Source: Bradyrhizobium amphicarpaeae
GTDB taxonomy: Bacteria; Pseudomonadota; Alphaproteobacteria; Rhizobiales; Xanthobacteraceae
Direction: 5' to 3'
Assembly (NCBI RefSeq): GCF_002266435.3
Contig: NZ_CP029426.2
Coordinates: 868,001 to 932,000, forward strand
DNA: 64,000 nucleotides
Each line of letters starts with the position of its first letter. Position 1 is the first letter of the stretch. Positions 29,763 through 40,278 of this stretch are shown here, piece by piece. The position numbers were made by a program, and so were the translations under genes. A model generated the notes under the pieces. The model searched no databases, was not told where the DNA came from, and saw only the letters and a program-made list of their open reading frames with translations.

Positions 29763-31181
29763 ATGGACAACCGCAGCGACATCTGGCGTGGCATCGACAC
29801 GATCAAGGGGCGTTTCATCGACCTCAGCGACAAGGTCTGGGGCATGCCCGAAGTGTGCTACACCGAAGCGCGGTCCGCCGCCGAGCACCTCGCCGAGCTG
29901 CGTCATCAGGGTTTCCGCATCACTGAGAACGTCGCCGGCATTCCGACTGCGGTGATGGGCGAGTGGGGCGAGGGCGGTCCGGTCATCGCGTTCATGGGAG
30001 AATATGACGCGCTGCCTGGTCTCAGCCAGGAAGCGGGCGTCGCCGAGCATCGTCCGATCGAATCCGGCGGACACGGCCATGGCTGTGGTCACAACCTGCT
30101 CGGTTCCGCTGCGCTGCTTGCCGCGACCGCGGTGAAGGACTGGCTCGCCGAAAACAAGGTGCCCGGCCGCGTGCGCTATTACGGCTGCCCGGCCGAAGAA
30201 GGCGGCGCGGCCAAGGCCTTCATGGTGCGTTCCGGCGCGTTCGAGGACGCCGACATCGCCGTCACCTGGCATCCGCACAGCTTCTGGGAGGTCGCGGTGA
30301 CGCCGTCGCTCGCCAACACGCGCGCGGACTTCATCTTCACCGGCCGCACCTCGCATGCCGCGGCCTCACCGCATCTCGGCCGTTCCGCGCTCGATGCGGT
30401 GGAATTGATGAATGTCGGCGTGAACTACATGCGCGAGCACATGCCGAGCGATGCGCGGGTGCATTACGCGCTGCTCGACACCGGCGGCATCGCGCCCAAC
30501 GTGGTCCAGGCCCATGCGCGGGTGCGCTACTCGATCCGCGCCCGAGACCTTCCCGGCATGAACGAGCTGGTCGGACGCGTGAGCAAGATCGCCGAGGGCG
30601 CGGCGCTGATGACCGAGACCAAGGTCGAGATGAAGATCATCTCCGCGGTCTCCAACATCCTGCCGAATACGCCACTGGAGCAGGCTCTGCACCGGGTCAT
30701 GGAAGAGCTTGGGCCGCCGCATTTCGACGATGCGGACAAGGGCTTTGCCAGCCAGATCCGCGCGACGTTGAGTGACAAGGACATCGCGTCGGTCTATTAC
30801 GCGATCGGCATGGAGCAGACCGATCGGCCGCTGGCCGACTTTCTGGTGCCGCTCGATGCCAAGCGCAATCCGCTGGTCGGCTCGACCGACGTCGGTGATG
30901 TCAGCTGGGTGGTGCCGACGGTGCAGGTTCACGCACCCACGGTTGCGATCGGCACGCCGTTCCACACCTGGCAGGTGGTGGCGCAGGGCAAGAGCCCGCA
31001 TGCCCACAAGGCCATGGTACAGGCGGCCAAGGCGATGGCCGGTCTCGGCATCAAGGCGCTGACCGATCCGGAACTGATCAAGGCAGCGAAGGCGGATCTC
31101 GAGAAGCGGACGGCCAAGACGCCGTATATCTGTCCCCTGCCGGATCACATTGATCCGCCGCTCAACATGTCAGTCGCGTAG
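29763..31181 (+). CDS. M20 family amidohydrolase (AbgB/aminoacylase-like)
   Basis: Metal-dependent amidohydrolase of 472 residues from ATG 29763. The metal-binding motifs are clear: GHGHGCGHNLLGSAAL near residue 100, CPAEEGGAAKAFM with the catalytic glutamate near 143-145, and TWHPHSFW. The dimerisation domain follows (TGRTSHAAASPHLGRSALDA). C-terminal GTPFHTWQVVAQGKSPHAHK gives the last metal ligands. The family includes p-aminobenzoyl-glutamate hydrolase AbgB and N-acyl amino acid hydrolases. It heads a six-gene set with a peptide-type ABC importer, so it probably hydrolyses the imported compound or its product. Confidence 0.92.
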   Translation: MDNRSDIWRGIDTIKGRFIDLSDKVWGMPEVCYTEARSAAEHLAELRHQGFRITENVAGIPTAVMGEWGEGGPVIAFMGEYDALPGLSQEAGVAEHRPIESGGHGHGCGHNLLGSAALLAATAVKDWLAENKVPGRVRYYGCPAEEGGAAKAFMVRSGAFEDADIAVTWHPHSFWEVAVTPSLANTRADFIFTGRTSHAAASPHLGRSALDAVELMNVGVNYMREHMPSDARVHYALLDTGGIAPNVVQAHARVRYSIRARDLPGMNELVGRVSKIAEGAALMTETKVEMKIISAVSNILPNTPLEQALHRVMEELGPPHFDDADKGFASQIRATLSDKDIASVYYAIGMEQTDRPLADFLVPLDAKRNPLVGSTDVGDVSWVVPTVQVHAPTVAIGTPFHTWQVVAQGKSPHAHKAMVQAAKAMAGLGIKALTDPELIKAAKADLEKRTAKTPYICPLPDHIDPPLNMSVA

Positions 31182-31237
31182 AATTGCGCCTCCACACTTC
31201 GTCTGATCCTGCGAACAAATTTTTCGCAGTGCAGCGT

Positions 31238-31267
31238 GCAATCCAGCATGTTTTGATGCTGGATTGC
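31238..31267. repeat. Hairpin related to composite repeat family
   Basis: GCAATCCAGCAT (31238-31249) and ATGCTGGATTGC (31256-31267) form a perfect 12-base stem with a six-base loop. The GCAATCCAG/CTGGATTGC core is the same as in the repeats at 42065-42142 and 57093-57180, suggesting a half or remnant copy. Confidence 0.65.
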
Positions 31268-31442
31268 CAAATGGATGGGCTGCAGAGCGCAGTTTTGCCC
31301 AACAGACAGCCAGAAGACCGTTTGCATACACACGGTCGCAGTTGACGGGCCCCCCATTCGGTGTGCCATCTACTGCCAGCTAATTGGGCGGCCAGCTTCC
31401 TCGGCCGTCCTCATCACGATGGGAACCAGACGGGGGACAACC

Positions 31443-33236
31443 ATGCTGGATAAAGAACTGCGTTCAATGATCGGCCAGGTGAAGGACGGGCGAATGGATC
31501 GCCGCGCCTTCATCAAGCGCATGGCCGCCGTCGGCCTCACTGCACCCCTGGCCAATCAGATCCTCGCGCTGGGCGGCGTCGCCATGGCCGAGGGCGCCTC
31601 GACCTACAAGCCGACCAAGCGTGGCGGCGGCGGTGCGCTGAAGCTGTTGTGGTGGCAGGGCCCGACCCTGCTCAACCCGCATTTCGCCACCGGCACCAAG
31701 GACCAGGACGGCTCGCGCCTGTTCTACGAGCCGCTCGCCTGCTGGGATCCGGACGGCAACATGAAGCTGGTTCTGGCGACCGAGATCCCCTCGATCCAGA
31801 ACGGCCTGCTCGCCGCCGACGGCAAGTCGGTGACCTGGAAGCTGAAGCCCGGCGTGAAATGGCACGACGGCAAGCCGTTCACGGCGGACGACCTCGTGTT
31901 TACCTGGCAGTACGCCAAGGACCCCGCGACCGCAGCCGTCACGATCGGTGTCTATCGCGATATCACGGTCGAGAAGATCGACGATCTGACGGTCAAGATC
32001 ACCTTCCCCAAGCCGACGCCGTTCTGGGCCGATGCCTTCGTCGGCGCGGGAGCAGGCCAGATCCTGCCGAAGCATCTCTTCGCGGATTACATCGGTTCGA
32101 AGTCGCGCGAAGCCCCGGCCAATCTCGCGCCCGTCGGCACCGGTCCCTACAAGTTCGTCGAGTTCAAGCCGGGCGATCTCATCCGCGGCGTGATCAATCC
32201 CGACTATCACATGGCCAACCGGCCCTATTTCGATTCGCTCGAGATGAAGGGTGGCGGTGACGCCGTCTCGGCCGCGCGTGCGGTGATTCAGACCGGTGAA
32301 TATGATTTCGGCTGGAACATCCAGGTCGAGGACGACGTGCTGCTGCGCCTGGAGAAGGGCGGCAAGGGCAAGACCGTCTATGCCGTCGGCGGCGACACCG
32401 AGTTCATCGCGCTCAACTTCACCGATCCGAACGTCGAGGTCGACGGCGAGCGTTCGTCGATGAAGACCAAGCATCCGCTGTTCTCGGATCCCGTCGTGCG
32501 CAAGGCGCTGTCCCTGCTGGTCGACCGCGAATCCGTCAAGAAGGCGATCTACGGCCGCGCCGGCCGCACCACCGCCAACTTCCTCAACGGACCCGAGAAG
32601 TTCGTGTCCAAGAACACGAGCTGGGAATTCAACATCGAGAAGGCCGCCAAGATGCTCGAAGACGGCGGCTGGAAGGCCGGCGCCGACGGCATCCGCGAGA
32701 AGGACGGCAAGAAGCTCAAGATCGTCTATCAAACCTCGATCAACGGTCCGCGGCAGAAGACCCAGGCCATCGTCAAGCAGGCCTGTCAGAAGGCCGGCAT
32801 CGAGGTCGAGCTGAAGTCGGTGGTGGCTTCGGTATTCTTCTCGTCCGACGTCGCCAATCCCGACACCTACCCGAAGTTCTATGCCGACATCGAGATGTTC
32901 CAGATCCCGCTCAGCCAGCCGGATCCGTCGCAGCACATGCGCCGCTACCTCTCCACCAGTGTCGCGACCAAGGAGAACAAGTGGCAGGGCACCAACTTCC
33001 CGCGCTGGGTCAACAAGGATTATGACGCCGCGATCACCGCGGCCGACATGGAGATGGACCCGATCAAGCGCGCTGCCTACTACATCAAGGCCAACGATCT
33101 GATGTGGCAGGACACCGTCTTCATTCCGGTCCAGCATCGTCTCAAGGTCGAGGCGGCCGCCAACAATCTCGTCTGCGTCATCAGCGGCTGGGCCAACGAG
33201 ACCGACAATCTGTTCGACTGGTATCGGGAAGGATGA
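31443..33236 (+). CDS. Peptide-type ABC transporter substrate-binding protein (Tat-exported)
   Basis: Periplasmic binding protein of 597 residues from ATG 31443, with GGGGGA upstream. The signal is of Tat type: DRRAFIKRMAAVGL with Arg20-Arg21, then a moderately hydrophobic stretch ending AMA. The SBP family 5 fold is shown by VKWHDGKPFTADDLVFTWQY, APVGTGPYKFVEF and FSDPVVRKALSLLVDRESV. Export of a folded protein is suggested, which is unusual for the family but common in rhizobia. It is followed by two permeases and two ATPases. Confidence 0.93.
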   Translation: MLDKELRSMIGQVKDGRMDRRAFIKRMAAVGLTAPLANQILALGGVAMAEGASTYKPTKRGGGGALKLLWWQGPTLLNPHFATGTKDQDGSRLFYEPLACWDPDGNMKLVLATEIPSIQNGLLAADGKSVTWKLKPGVKWHDGKPFTADDLVFTWQYAKDPATAAVTIGVYRDITVEKIDDLTVKITFPKPTPFWADAFVGAGAGQILPKHLFADYIGSKSREAPANLAPVGTGPYKFVEFKPGDLIRGVINPDYHMANRPYFDSLEMKGGGDAVSAARAVIQTGEYDFGWNIQVEDDVLLRLEKGGKGKTVYAVGGDTEFIALNFTDPNVEVDGERSSMKTKHPLFSDPVVRKALSLLVDRESVKKAIYGRAGRTTANFLNGPEKFVSKNTSWEFNIEKAAKMLEDGGWKAGADGIREKDGKKLKIVYQTSINGPRQKTQAIVKQACQKAGIEVELKSVVASVFFSSDVANPDTYPKFYADIEMFQIPLSQPDPSQHMRRYLSTSVATKENKWQGTNFPRWVNKDYDAAITAADMEMDPIKRAAYYIKANDLMWQDTVFIPVQHRLKVEAAANNLVCVISGWANETDNLFDWYREG

Positions 33237-33265
33237 TCGCGCACGCCTAGGCGGGATCCCTTCCC

Positions 33266-34225
33266 ATGTCTCAATACGTTCTGCGTCGCCTGCTGATCGC
33301 GATTCCGAGCCTGCTCGGGATCTCGGCCGTGCTGTTCTTCGTCCTGGCGCTCGCGCCCGGCGATCCTTTTTCTGAACTGGCGACGAACCCGAACGTCCCG
33401 CCCGAAGTGCAGGCCGCACTTCGGGCCAAGTTCGGCCTCGATGATCCGATTTACCTCCGCTACCTGCACTGGCTCAACGCCATGCTGCACGGCGACTGGG
33501 GCTTCTCCTTCGTCAGCCGGATGGACGTCGACAAGCTGATCCTCCAGCGCCTGCCGACCACGCTCTATGTGATCGGCTCGGCGCAGATCCTGGCGCTGCT
33601 GATCGCGATTCCCGTCGGCGTCTACGCCGCGACGAAGCCGTATTCGCTGTTCGACCAGGTCGCCAACACGCTCGCCTTCGTCGGCTTCTCGCTGCCGACC
33701 TTCTTCACCGGCATCCTGTTCATCCTGATCTTCTCGGTGACGCTGGACTGGCTGCCTTTCGTCTACACCACCGACATCAAGGGCACCGGCATCCACTGGG
33801 GGCTGGAGATGATCCGGCAGGCGATCATGCCGGTTGCAGTGCTCGGCCTGTTCCAGGCGGCGTCGATGACGCGCTTCGTGCGCTCGGCGATGCTGGACGT
33901 GATCCGGCTCGACTACGTCACCACGGCGCGCGCCAAGGGCCTCGGCCAGGCCAAGGTCATCGTCAAGCACGTGATGCGCAACGCCATGATCCCGGTCGTG
34001 ACGCTGATCGCGCTGCAGATGCCCGCCGTGTTCGGCGGCGCCATCGTCACCGAGCAGATCTTCCGCATCCCCGGCATCGGCTCGCTGCTGATCTCCTCGA
34101 TCCTGTCCAACGACACGCCGGTGGTGATGGCCGTCACCTTCGTCTTCGCGTGCCTGGTCGTGCTGTTCAATCTCATCGCGGACATCCTTTATGGCTGGCT
34201 TGACCCTCGCATCTCCTTCCGCTGA
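33266..34225 (+). CDS. ABC transporter permease, DppB type
   Basis: Inner-membrane permease of 319 residues. Landmarks are the N-terminal anchor, LALAPGDPFSELATNPNVP with ALRAKFGLDDP, and the EAA-type loop at HVMRNAMIPVVTLIALQ. ETVFAWPG is represented by TEQIFRIPGIGSLLI. It starts 29 bases after the binding-protein gene. Its 3' end overlaps the next permease gene by 35 bases in another frame, giving tight coupling. Confidence 0.95.
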   Translation: MSQYVLRRLLIAIPSLLGISAVLFFVLALAPGDPFSELATNPNVPPEVQAALRAKFGLDDPIYLRYLHWLNAMLHGDWGFSFVSRMDVDKLILQRLPTTLYVIGSAQILALLIAIPVGVYAATKPYSLFDQVANTLAFVGFSLPTFFTGILFILIFSVTLDWLPFVYTTDIKGTGIHWGLEMIRQAIMPVAVLGLFQAASMTRFVRSAMLDVIRLDYVTTARAKGLGQAKVIVKHVMRNAMIPVVTLIALQMPAVFGGAIVTEQIFRIPGIGSLLISSILSNDTPVVMAVTFVFACLVVLFNLIADILYGWLDPRISFR

Positions 34226-35107
34226 GCGGCGCGTCTACTCGCCCTGGCGCGAGACGTGGCGGCGCTACAGCCGCCACAAGCTCGCCGTGGTCAGCGCCTT
34301 CCTGCTGCTCGTTCTGATCCTGGCGGTGGTGCTCGGCCCCTTCGTCTGGCGGGTCAAGATCGACGACATCGACATCGTGGCAGGCCTGCAGGGGCCCTCG
34401 CCGGCCCATCCTTTCGGCACCGACGATCTCGGGCAGGACATCCTCGCCCGCATGATCTATGGCGGGCGCATCTCGCTCGCGGTCGGCCTCGCCGCGATGC
34501 TGGTCTCGGTCTTCGTCGGTGTGTTGATCGGCGCGCTCGCCGGCATGTCGCGCGGTGCGCTCGGTCACGGGCTGATGTGGCTTACCGATCTGTTCCTGTC
34601 GCTGCCGCAATTGCCGTTGCTGCTGCTGTTGATCTATCTCTTCCGCGACGGCCTGAAGGCCGCGTTCGGCCCCGAGGGCGGCATCTTCATCCTGATCGTG
34701 CTCGTGATCGGGGGCTTGCGCTGGATGCCGGTGGCGCGGCTCGTGCGCGCCCAGTTCCTGTCGATCCGCGAGAAGGAGTTCGTCGAGGCCGCCCGGGCAC
34801 TCGGGGCGAGCCCGGTGCGGCAGGTGGTGCGGCATATCCTGCCCAATGCGCTCGGTCCGGTGATCATCGCCGGCACCATCGACGTCGCCGCCGCGATCAT
34901 CGCGGAATCGACGCTGTCCTTTCTCGGCCTCGGTTTCCCGCCCGACACGCCGACCTGGGGCCGGCTGCTGTACGACGCCAAGGACTTTCTCGACATCGGC
35001 CCGCACTGGGCGCTGTTTCCGGGCGGCGCGATCTTCATCGCGGTGGTCGCCATCAACTTCATCGGCGACGGCCTGCGTGACGCGCTCGATGCGCGACGGG
35101 TGATCTG

Positions 35108-35108
<1 letters not shown>
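34191..35108 (+). CDS. ABC transporter permease, DppC type
   Basis: Inner-membrane permease of 305 residues. After a cytoplasmic N-terminus it has the DppC landmarks HPFGTDDLGQDILARMIYGG, ADSTLSFLGLGF-like ESTLSFLGLGFPPDTPTWG and NFIGDGLRDALDAR at the end. The chosen ATG lies 35 bases inside the upstream gene; a later start would remove part of the N-terminus before the first helix. Its stop overlaps the next gene by one base (TGATG). Confidence 0.94.
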
Positions 35109-36099
<991 letters not shown>

Positions 36100-36103
<4 letters not shown>

Positions 36104-37068
36104 GCGAGCCCTTGCTGCAAGTCTCCAACCTGAAGAAACACTTCCCCGTGCTCGGCGGCCTGCTGTCGCGCCAGGTCGGCACCGTCTATGCGGTCGACGG
36201 CGTGTCGTTCTCGGTCAATCGCGGCGAGACGCTGGGTCTCGTCGGCGAATCCGGCTGCGGCAAGTCGACCACGGGGCGCTGCGTGCTGCGCCTGATCGAG
36301 CCGACCGACGGCGAGGTCACTTTCGACGGCCAGGACGTGCGTCAGCTCAGCGGCAACGATTTGCGTGCGATGCGGCGGAACATGCAGCTGGTGTTCCAGG
36401 ACCCGTTCGCCTCGCTCAATCCGCGCATGACGGTCGGCGCGATCCTCGGCGAGGCGCTGATCATCCACAAGCTCGGATCCTCGGCCAAGGAGCGCGAAGA
36501 GCGCGTCGCCAGCCTGCTCGTCAAGGTCGGCCTCAAGGCCGAGCACATGCGGCGCTATCCGCATGAATTCTCCGGCGGTCAGCGCCAGCGCATCGTCATC
36601 GCGCGGGCACTCGCGGTCGAGCCGAAACTGATCGTCTGTGACGAGCCGGTCTCGGCGCTCGACGTGTCGATCCAGGCCCAGGTCATCAACCTCCTGGAAG
36701 ACCTCCAGGCCGAACTGAACCTCACCTATCTCTTCGTCGCGCACGACCTCTCGGTGGTCGAGCACATCTCCGACCGCGTCGCGGTGATGTATCTCGGCCG
36801 CATCGTCGAGCTGGCGAAGGCCAGTGACCTCTACCGCAACCCGCAGCACCCCTACACCAGGGCGCTGTTGTCGGCGGTGCCGGTGCCAAATCCCAAGCTG
36901 AAGCGCGAGCGCATCCGCCTCAAGGGCGACGTGCCGAGCCCGATGAAGCCGCCGTCCGGCTGTCACTTCCACACCCGCTGCCCGATCGCCCAGCCGCGCT
37001 GCGCGGAAGTCGCGCCCGTGCTCAGGGAAGGGGCGGGCGGGCATTTCGTGGCGTGTCATCTCGCCTGA
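36100..37068 (+). CDS. ABC transporter ATP-binding protein, DppF type
   Basis: Second ATPase of the importer, 322 residues. Walker [11 protein letters not shown]-loop [12 protein letters not shown], signature FSGGQRQRI and Walker [13 protein letters not shown] are all intact. The C-terminus has [15 protein letters not shown], the paired cysteine motif of oligopeptide ATPases. With the DppD-type partner it should form a heterodimer. It is the last gene of the operon that begins at 29763, and it is convergent with the HAD gene 16 bases away. Confidence 0.96.
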
Positions 37069-37084
37069 CGCCGCGAAAGCGGGT

Positions 37085-37705
37085 TCAATCGCGAAGCAGG
37101 CCGTGCTCCGACAGCGCCTGCCTGAAGCTTTCCACAGACGTGTGGTGGTGCGCGAACAGGCCCGCCTCGCGCGCGCCGGCGACGTTGGCTGCGAGATCAT
37201 CGACGAACAGAGCGGTCTGCGGCCTCATGTCGAGGTCCGAGAGGCAGCGGCGATAACATTGCGGGTCCGGCTTGGCCGTCTTGAATTGCGCCGAGGTGTA
37301 GATCCGGGAGCCGAACAGCGGGCGCAATTCCGGCAGCAGCGTGTCGATGTGGTCGGCGACCAGCGTGGTGTTGTTGGTCAGGACTGCGATGTCGACGGTG
37401 TTTCGCAAGCGGCTGGCGATGTCCAGCATCGCGCGATCCGGCTGCATTGAACGGCGCCGGGCCTCCACCCACTCCTCGAGTGACAGCGGATAGCCGATCC
37501 GCTCGCCGAAGCCTCGCAGATAATCGGCGGCCTCGAGCGCGCCGCAATCGCCGAGCAGCTCGAATCCGCTGTCCCAGATCGCCTCGTGGACCGCTTCGCT
37601 GCTGGTCCCCGCAAGCCCCGCCAGACAGGCGACACGGGTCGCCCTGTCGTAGGCGCAGAGGACATTGTCCATGTCGAAGAGGACGAGCTTGACGGCGTCG
37701 GTCAC
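37085..37705 (-). CDS. HAD superfamily hydrolase
   Basis: Phosphatase-like protein of 206 residues. Motif I is VLFDMDNVLCAYD with both aspartates, motif II is VLTNNTT, motif III Lys is in TAKPDPQCY, and motif IV is FVDDLAANVAGA. This is a HAD-IA subfamily pattern with an alpha-helical cap. The substrate may be a sugar phosphate or a nucleotide, but the sequence does not tell. It stands alone, convergent with the ABC operon. Confidence 0.92.
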   Translation of the reverse strand: MTDAVKLVLFDMDNVLCAYDRATRVACLAGLAGTSSEAVHEAIWDSGFELLGDCGALEAADYLRGFGERIGYPLSLEEWVEARRRSMQPDRAMLDIASRLRNTVDIAVLTNNTTLVADHIDTLLPELRPLFGSRIYTSAQFKTAKPDPQCYRRCLSDLDMRPQTALFVDDLAANVAGAREAGLFAHHHTSVESFRQALSEHGLLRD

Positions 37706-37804
37706 GGCGGCACTCGCGGATTGGCCGGACAGCCGGCCCTGATCCAGTCATATCTCGCCGGGACGCAGGCGACAAACCCGGAGTGATGCCGGATCGCTGC
37801 CGCC

Positions 37805-38026
37805 TCAGCCCTCCAGCGTGAAGCCGACGCGCAGCGTCACCTGGTAGTGGCGGACAGTGCCGTTCTCGATGTGGCCGCGCGTCTGCACCACCTCGAACCA
37901 TTTCATTTCGCGGATGGTCTTGGACGCGCGGCTGATCGCGTTCTTGATCGCGTCCTCGATCGAGGTTTCGGAGGATCCGACGAGATCCAGGATCTTGTAG
38001 ACGTGATCGCTCTCGGGTGTGGGCAT
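37805..38026 (-). CDS. Dodecin family flavin-binding protein
   Basis: A 73-residue protein that should assemble as a dodecamer storing flavins. It shows the dodecin pattern: [19 protein letters not shown], followed by [20 protein letters not shown] with the flavin-stacking Trp, and [14 protein letters not shown]. Length is normal. An EcfG-type promoter upstream (38095-38119) suggests induction under general stress, in keeping with a flavin-protection role. Confidence 0.93.
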   Translation of the reverse strand: MPTPESDHVYKILDLVGSSETSIEDAIKNAISRASKTIREMKWFEVVQTRGHIENGTVRHYQVTLRVGFTLEG

Positions 38027-38094
38027 GGGTCTTCCCCTGTTTCATCTTGCGGCCGACGAAGGCGTTCGGCGTGACGCGCGTGGCGCTGACTCTG

Positions 38095-38119
38095 AACGGG
38101 CCTGCGCGCTTCGGGTTCC
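38095..38119 (-). promoter_or_regulatory. EcfG-type promoter of dodecin gene
   Basis: On the minus strand GGAAC (38119-38115) and CGTT (38098-38095) are spaced by 16 bases, the exact sigma-EcfG consensus. It lies about 69 bases before the dodecin ATG at 38026. Confidence 0.68.
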
Positions 38120-38188
38120 CCGGGCCGTGATGGCCCGCATGCGCCGGCCGTGGTGGAGCCGGCGGCGCTTGCCTGCTAAGCGCTATCC

Positions 38189-39070
38189 ATGGATTCGGCA
38201 CGACGCGACAGGACGATCGGCTCTCTTTGCCTCTGCGTGACGGCGTTCGGCTGGGCGCTGAACTGGCCGCTGATGAAGCTGCTGCTCCAGCAATGGCCGC
38301 CGCTGTTCGCGCGCGGCCTTGCGGGCGTGTGCGCCTCGGTCATTCTCGGCATGCTGGTGCTGAGCCGGAAGGAATCATTCGCCGTGCCGCGCGAGGCGAT
38401 CCCGCGGCTACTGTTTGCGACCTTCACCAACGTCTTTGCCTGGATGGGGCTCGGCACGGTCGCGATGAAATATGTGACGGTGAGCGAGGGCGCCTTGCTC
38501 GCCTATACGATGCCGATCTGGGCGATGCTGTTCGCCTGGCCGGTGCTGCATACGCGGCCGACGCTGCGGGACATCTTCGGGCTGGTGCTTGGCGTTGCCG
38601 GCGTCACGCTGCTGCTGAGCGGCAACGGCTTCGCGTTCGGCGCCGACAAGCTGCTGGGCATCGTGCTGGCGCTGCTCTGCGCCATCCTGTTCGCGCTCGG
38701 CAACGTGCTCAACCGCAAGCCGCTGCCGATGCCGCCGCTGGTGGTCGTCGTCTGGCAGGTCGGGCTCGGCTGCGCCGTGATGCTGGTCCTCGGCATGCTG
38801 TTCGAGCGCCCTGACGTCACCGCGATCACCCCGCTAGGACTCGGCTGCTTCGTCTACATGACGCTGGTGCCAATGGGGATCTGCTACGTCACCTGGTTCG
38901 AGACGTTGCGCCGGCTGCCGCCGACCAAGGCCTCGACCGGCATGCTGATCGTTCCCGTGATCGGCGTGGTGTCTGCCGCGATCATTCTCGGCGAGCCGCT
39001 GGGTTATCGCGAGTGGACGGCGATGGCGCTCACGCTCGGTGGCGTGACGCTTGCCTTGCAGCGCGGGTAG
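38189..39070 (+). CDS. DMT superfamily transporter (EamA)
   Basis: Inner-membrane protein of 293 residues with about ten hydrophobic helices in two EamA repeats. The first repeat begins LCVTAFGWALNWPLMKLLLQ. The second ends with TGMLIVPVIGVVSAAIILGE and PLGYREWTAMALTLGGVTLA, the usual closing pattern of this family. Export of an amino acid or metabolite is typical; the substrate is not known. It stands as a single gene. Confidence 0.9.
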   Translation: MDSARRDRTIGSLCLCVTAFGWALNWPLMKLLLQQWPPLFARGLAGVCASVILGMLVLSRKESFAVPREAIPRLLFATFTNVFAWMGLGTVAMKYVTVSEGALLAYTMPIWAMLFAWPVLHTRPTLRDIFGLVLGVAGVTLLLSGNGFAFGADKLLGIVLALLCAILFALGNVLNRKPLPMPPLVVVVWQVGLGCAVMLVLGMLFERPDVTAITPLGLGCFVYMTLVPMGICYVTWFETLRRLPPTKASTGMLIVPVIGVVSAAIILGEPLGYREWTAMALTLGGVTLALQRG

Positions 39071-39206
39071 GGTCGTCACGCCCCGGACCGCGGAACGGAA
39101 GCGAGAAGACGGTTTTCAAATCGCCCGCTGGCGTCGGATGCCGCCGTTGCCGGTGCGAAGACCGGTGAGCTAACCTCCGCGCATGTCCTGGTCTGTTCGA
39201 GGTGCG

Positions 39207-40214
39207 ATGATGATCGAGCGTTGGACGAGGGGCGCTCTGGTCGCGATCGGTCTTTGCGCCGTGCCTGCGCCGGGCATCGCGCAGGACGAAATCGATGGCG
39301 CGCCGGTGCGCATGTCGCTGCAGGTCACGAGCGATCCCTCCACCATCGCGTGCCGCAGGCTTGAAACGGTCGATCCGGCGTCGCTGGTGTTCCTGCCGCT
39401 GCGCCGGACCTTCAGCGAGGATTTCGACGAGCATCCGCTGTCGAACGGGCGCTGGGTCCCGCATTATGCGGGCGGCGCGGCCTGGCCGGAGGCGCGCTAT
39501 TGGGGCGGCGACGGCTCCGACTTCAAGCGCAAGACCAGCGCCAATGGCGAGCAGCAGATCTACGTCGATCCGCGTTATGCCGGCCGCGCGTCGGCGCCGC
39601 TCGGGCTCGATCCGTTCAGGGTGAAGGACGGCGTGTTGTCGATCGTCGCCAGCCGCACCCCCCCGGAATTGAAACCGCTGCTGTTCGACAACGAGTACAT
39701 CTCCGGCATCCTGACGACCCAGGGCACGTTCGCCCAGAAGCACGGCTATTTCGAAATTCGCGCCAAGGTGCCGGTCGGCCATGCGGTGTGGCCGGCGTTC
39801 TGGATGCTGGCGGACGATGGCGGCTGGCCGCCGGAGGTCGACGTGCTGGAAGGCCGCGGCGAGCGGCCGGGCGATCTCGTGATGACGACGCACTGGCGGA
39901 TCCCCTCGACCCAGAAGATCCAGTCCTGCGGTTTCGATTTCGCGGTCGGCGACGCCTCCAGCGCCTTCCACAATTACGGTGTGTTGTGGCAGGAGGATCG
40001 GCTGATCTACTTCATCGATCGCAATCCGGTCTCCGACATCAAGGTGCCGATCGGTTTCGATGATCCCATGTACATGATCGTCAACCTCGCGATCGGGTCG
40101 AAGTTCTTTCCGGGCGTCAGTCCCGTCGATGCGGAATCGCCAAGGAGCGTCGCGTTCGAGATCGACCGGATTTCCGCCTATCAGATCGACAGGGAAGAGC
40201 AGGCGCGGAGGTAG
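39207..40214 (+). CDS. Exported glycoside hydrolase family 16 protein
   Basis: Secreted glucanase-like protein of 335 residues. ATG 39207 has CGAGG five bases upstream and yields a signal peptide ending IAQ; ATG 39183 lacks a site. The GH16 active site EVDVLE is present with Glu210, Asp212 and Glu215. It is preceded by the aromatic cleft motif AVWPAFWMLADDGGWPPE. C-terminal MIVNLAIGSKFFPG also fits. Likely substrates are beta-1,3/1,4-linked glucans or other exopolysaccharides. No polysaccharide genes are nearby. Confidence 0.9.
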   Translation: MMIERWTRGALVAIGLCAVPAPGIAQDEIDGAPVRMSLQVTSDPSTIACRRLETVDPASLVFLPLRRTFSEDFDEHPLSNGRWVPHYAGGAAWPEARYWGGDGSDFKRKTSANGEQQIYVDPRYAGRASAPLGLDPFRVKDGVLSIVASRTPPELKPLLFDNEYISGILTTQGTFAQKHGYFEIRAKVPVGHAVWPAFWMLADDGGWPPEVDVLEGRGERPGDLVMTTHWRIPSTQKIQSCGFDFAVGDASSAFHNYGVLWQEDRLIYFIDRNPVSDIKVPIGFDDPMYMIVNLAIGSKFFPGVSPVDAESPRSVAFEIDRISAYQIDREEQARR

Positions 40215-40278
40215 CGCGACGATAAATTCATCCGCGCTTGACGGATCAAGCGCGATCACGCACGGCGAGATGCCGCGC

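Noticed and set aside
31464..33419. Open frame of 651 codons on the minus strand
   Set aside because: Antisense to the Tat-exported binding protein gene; low-information Asp/Glu/Arg/Val composition typical of a shadow.
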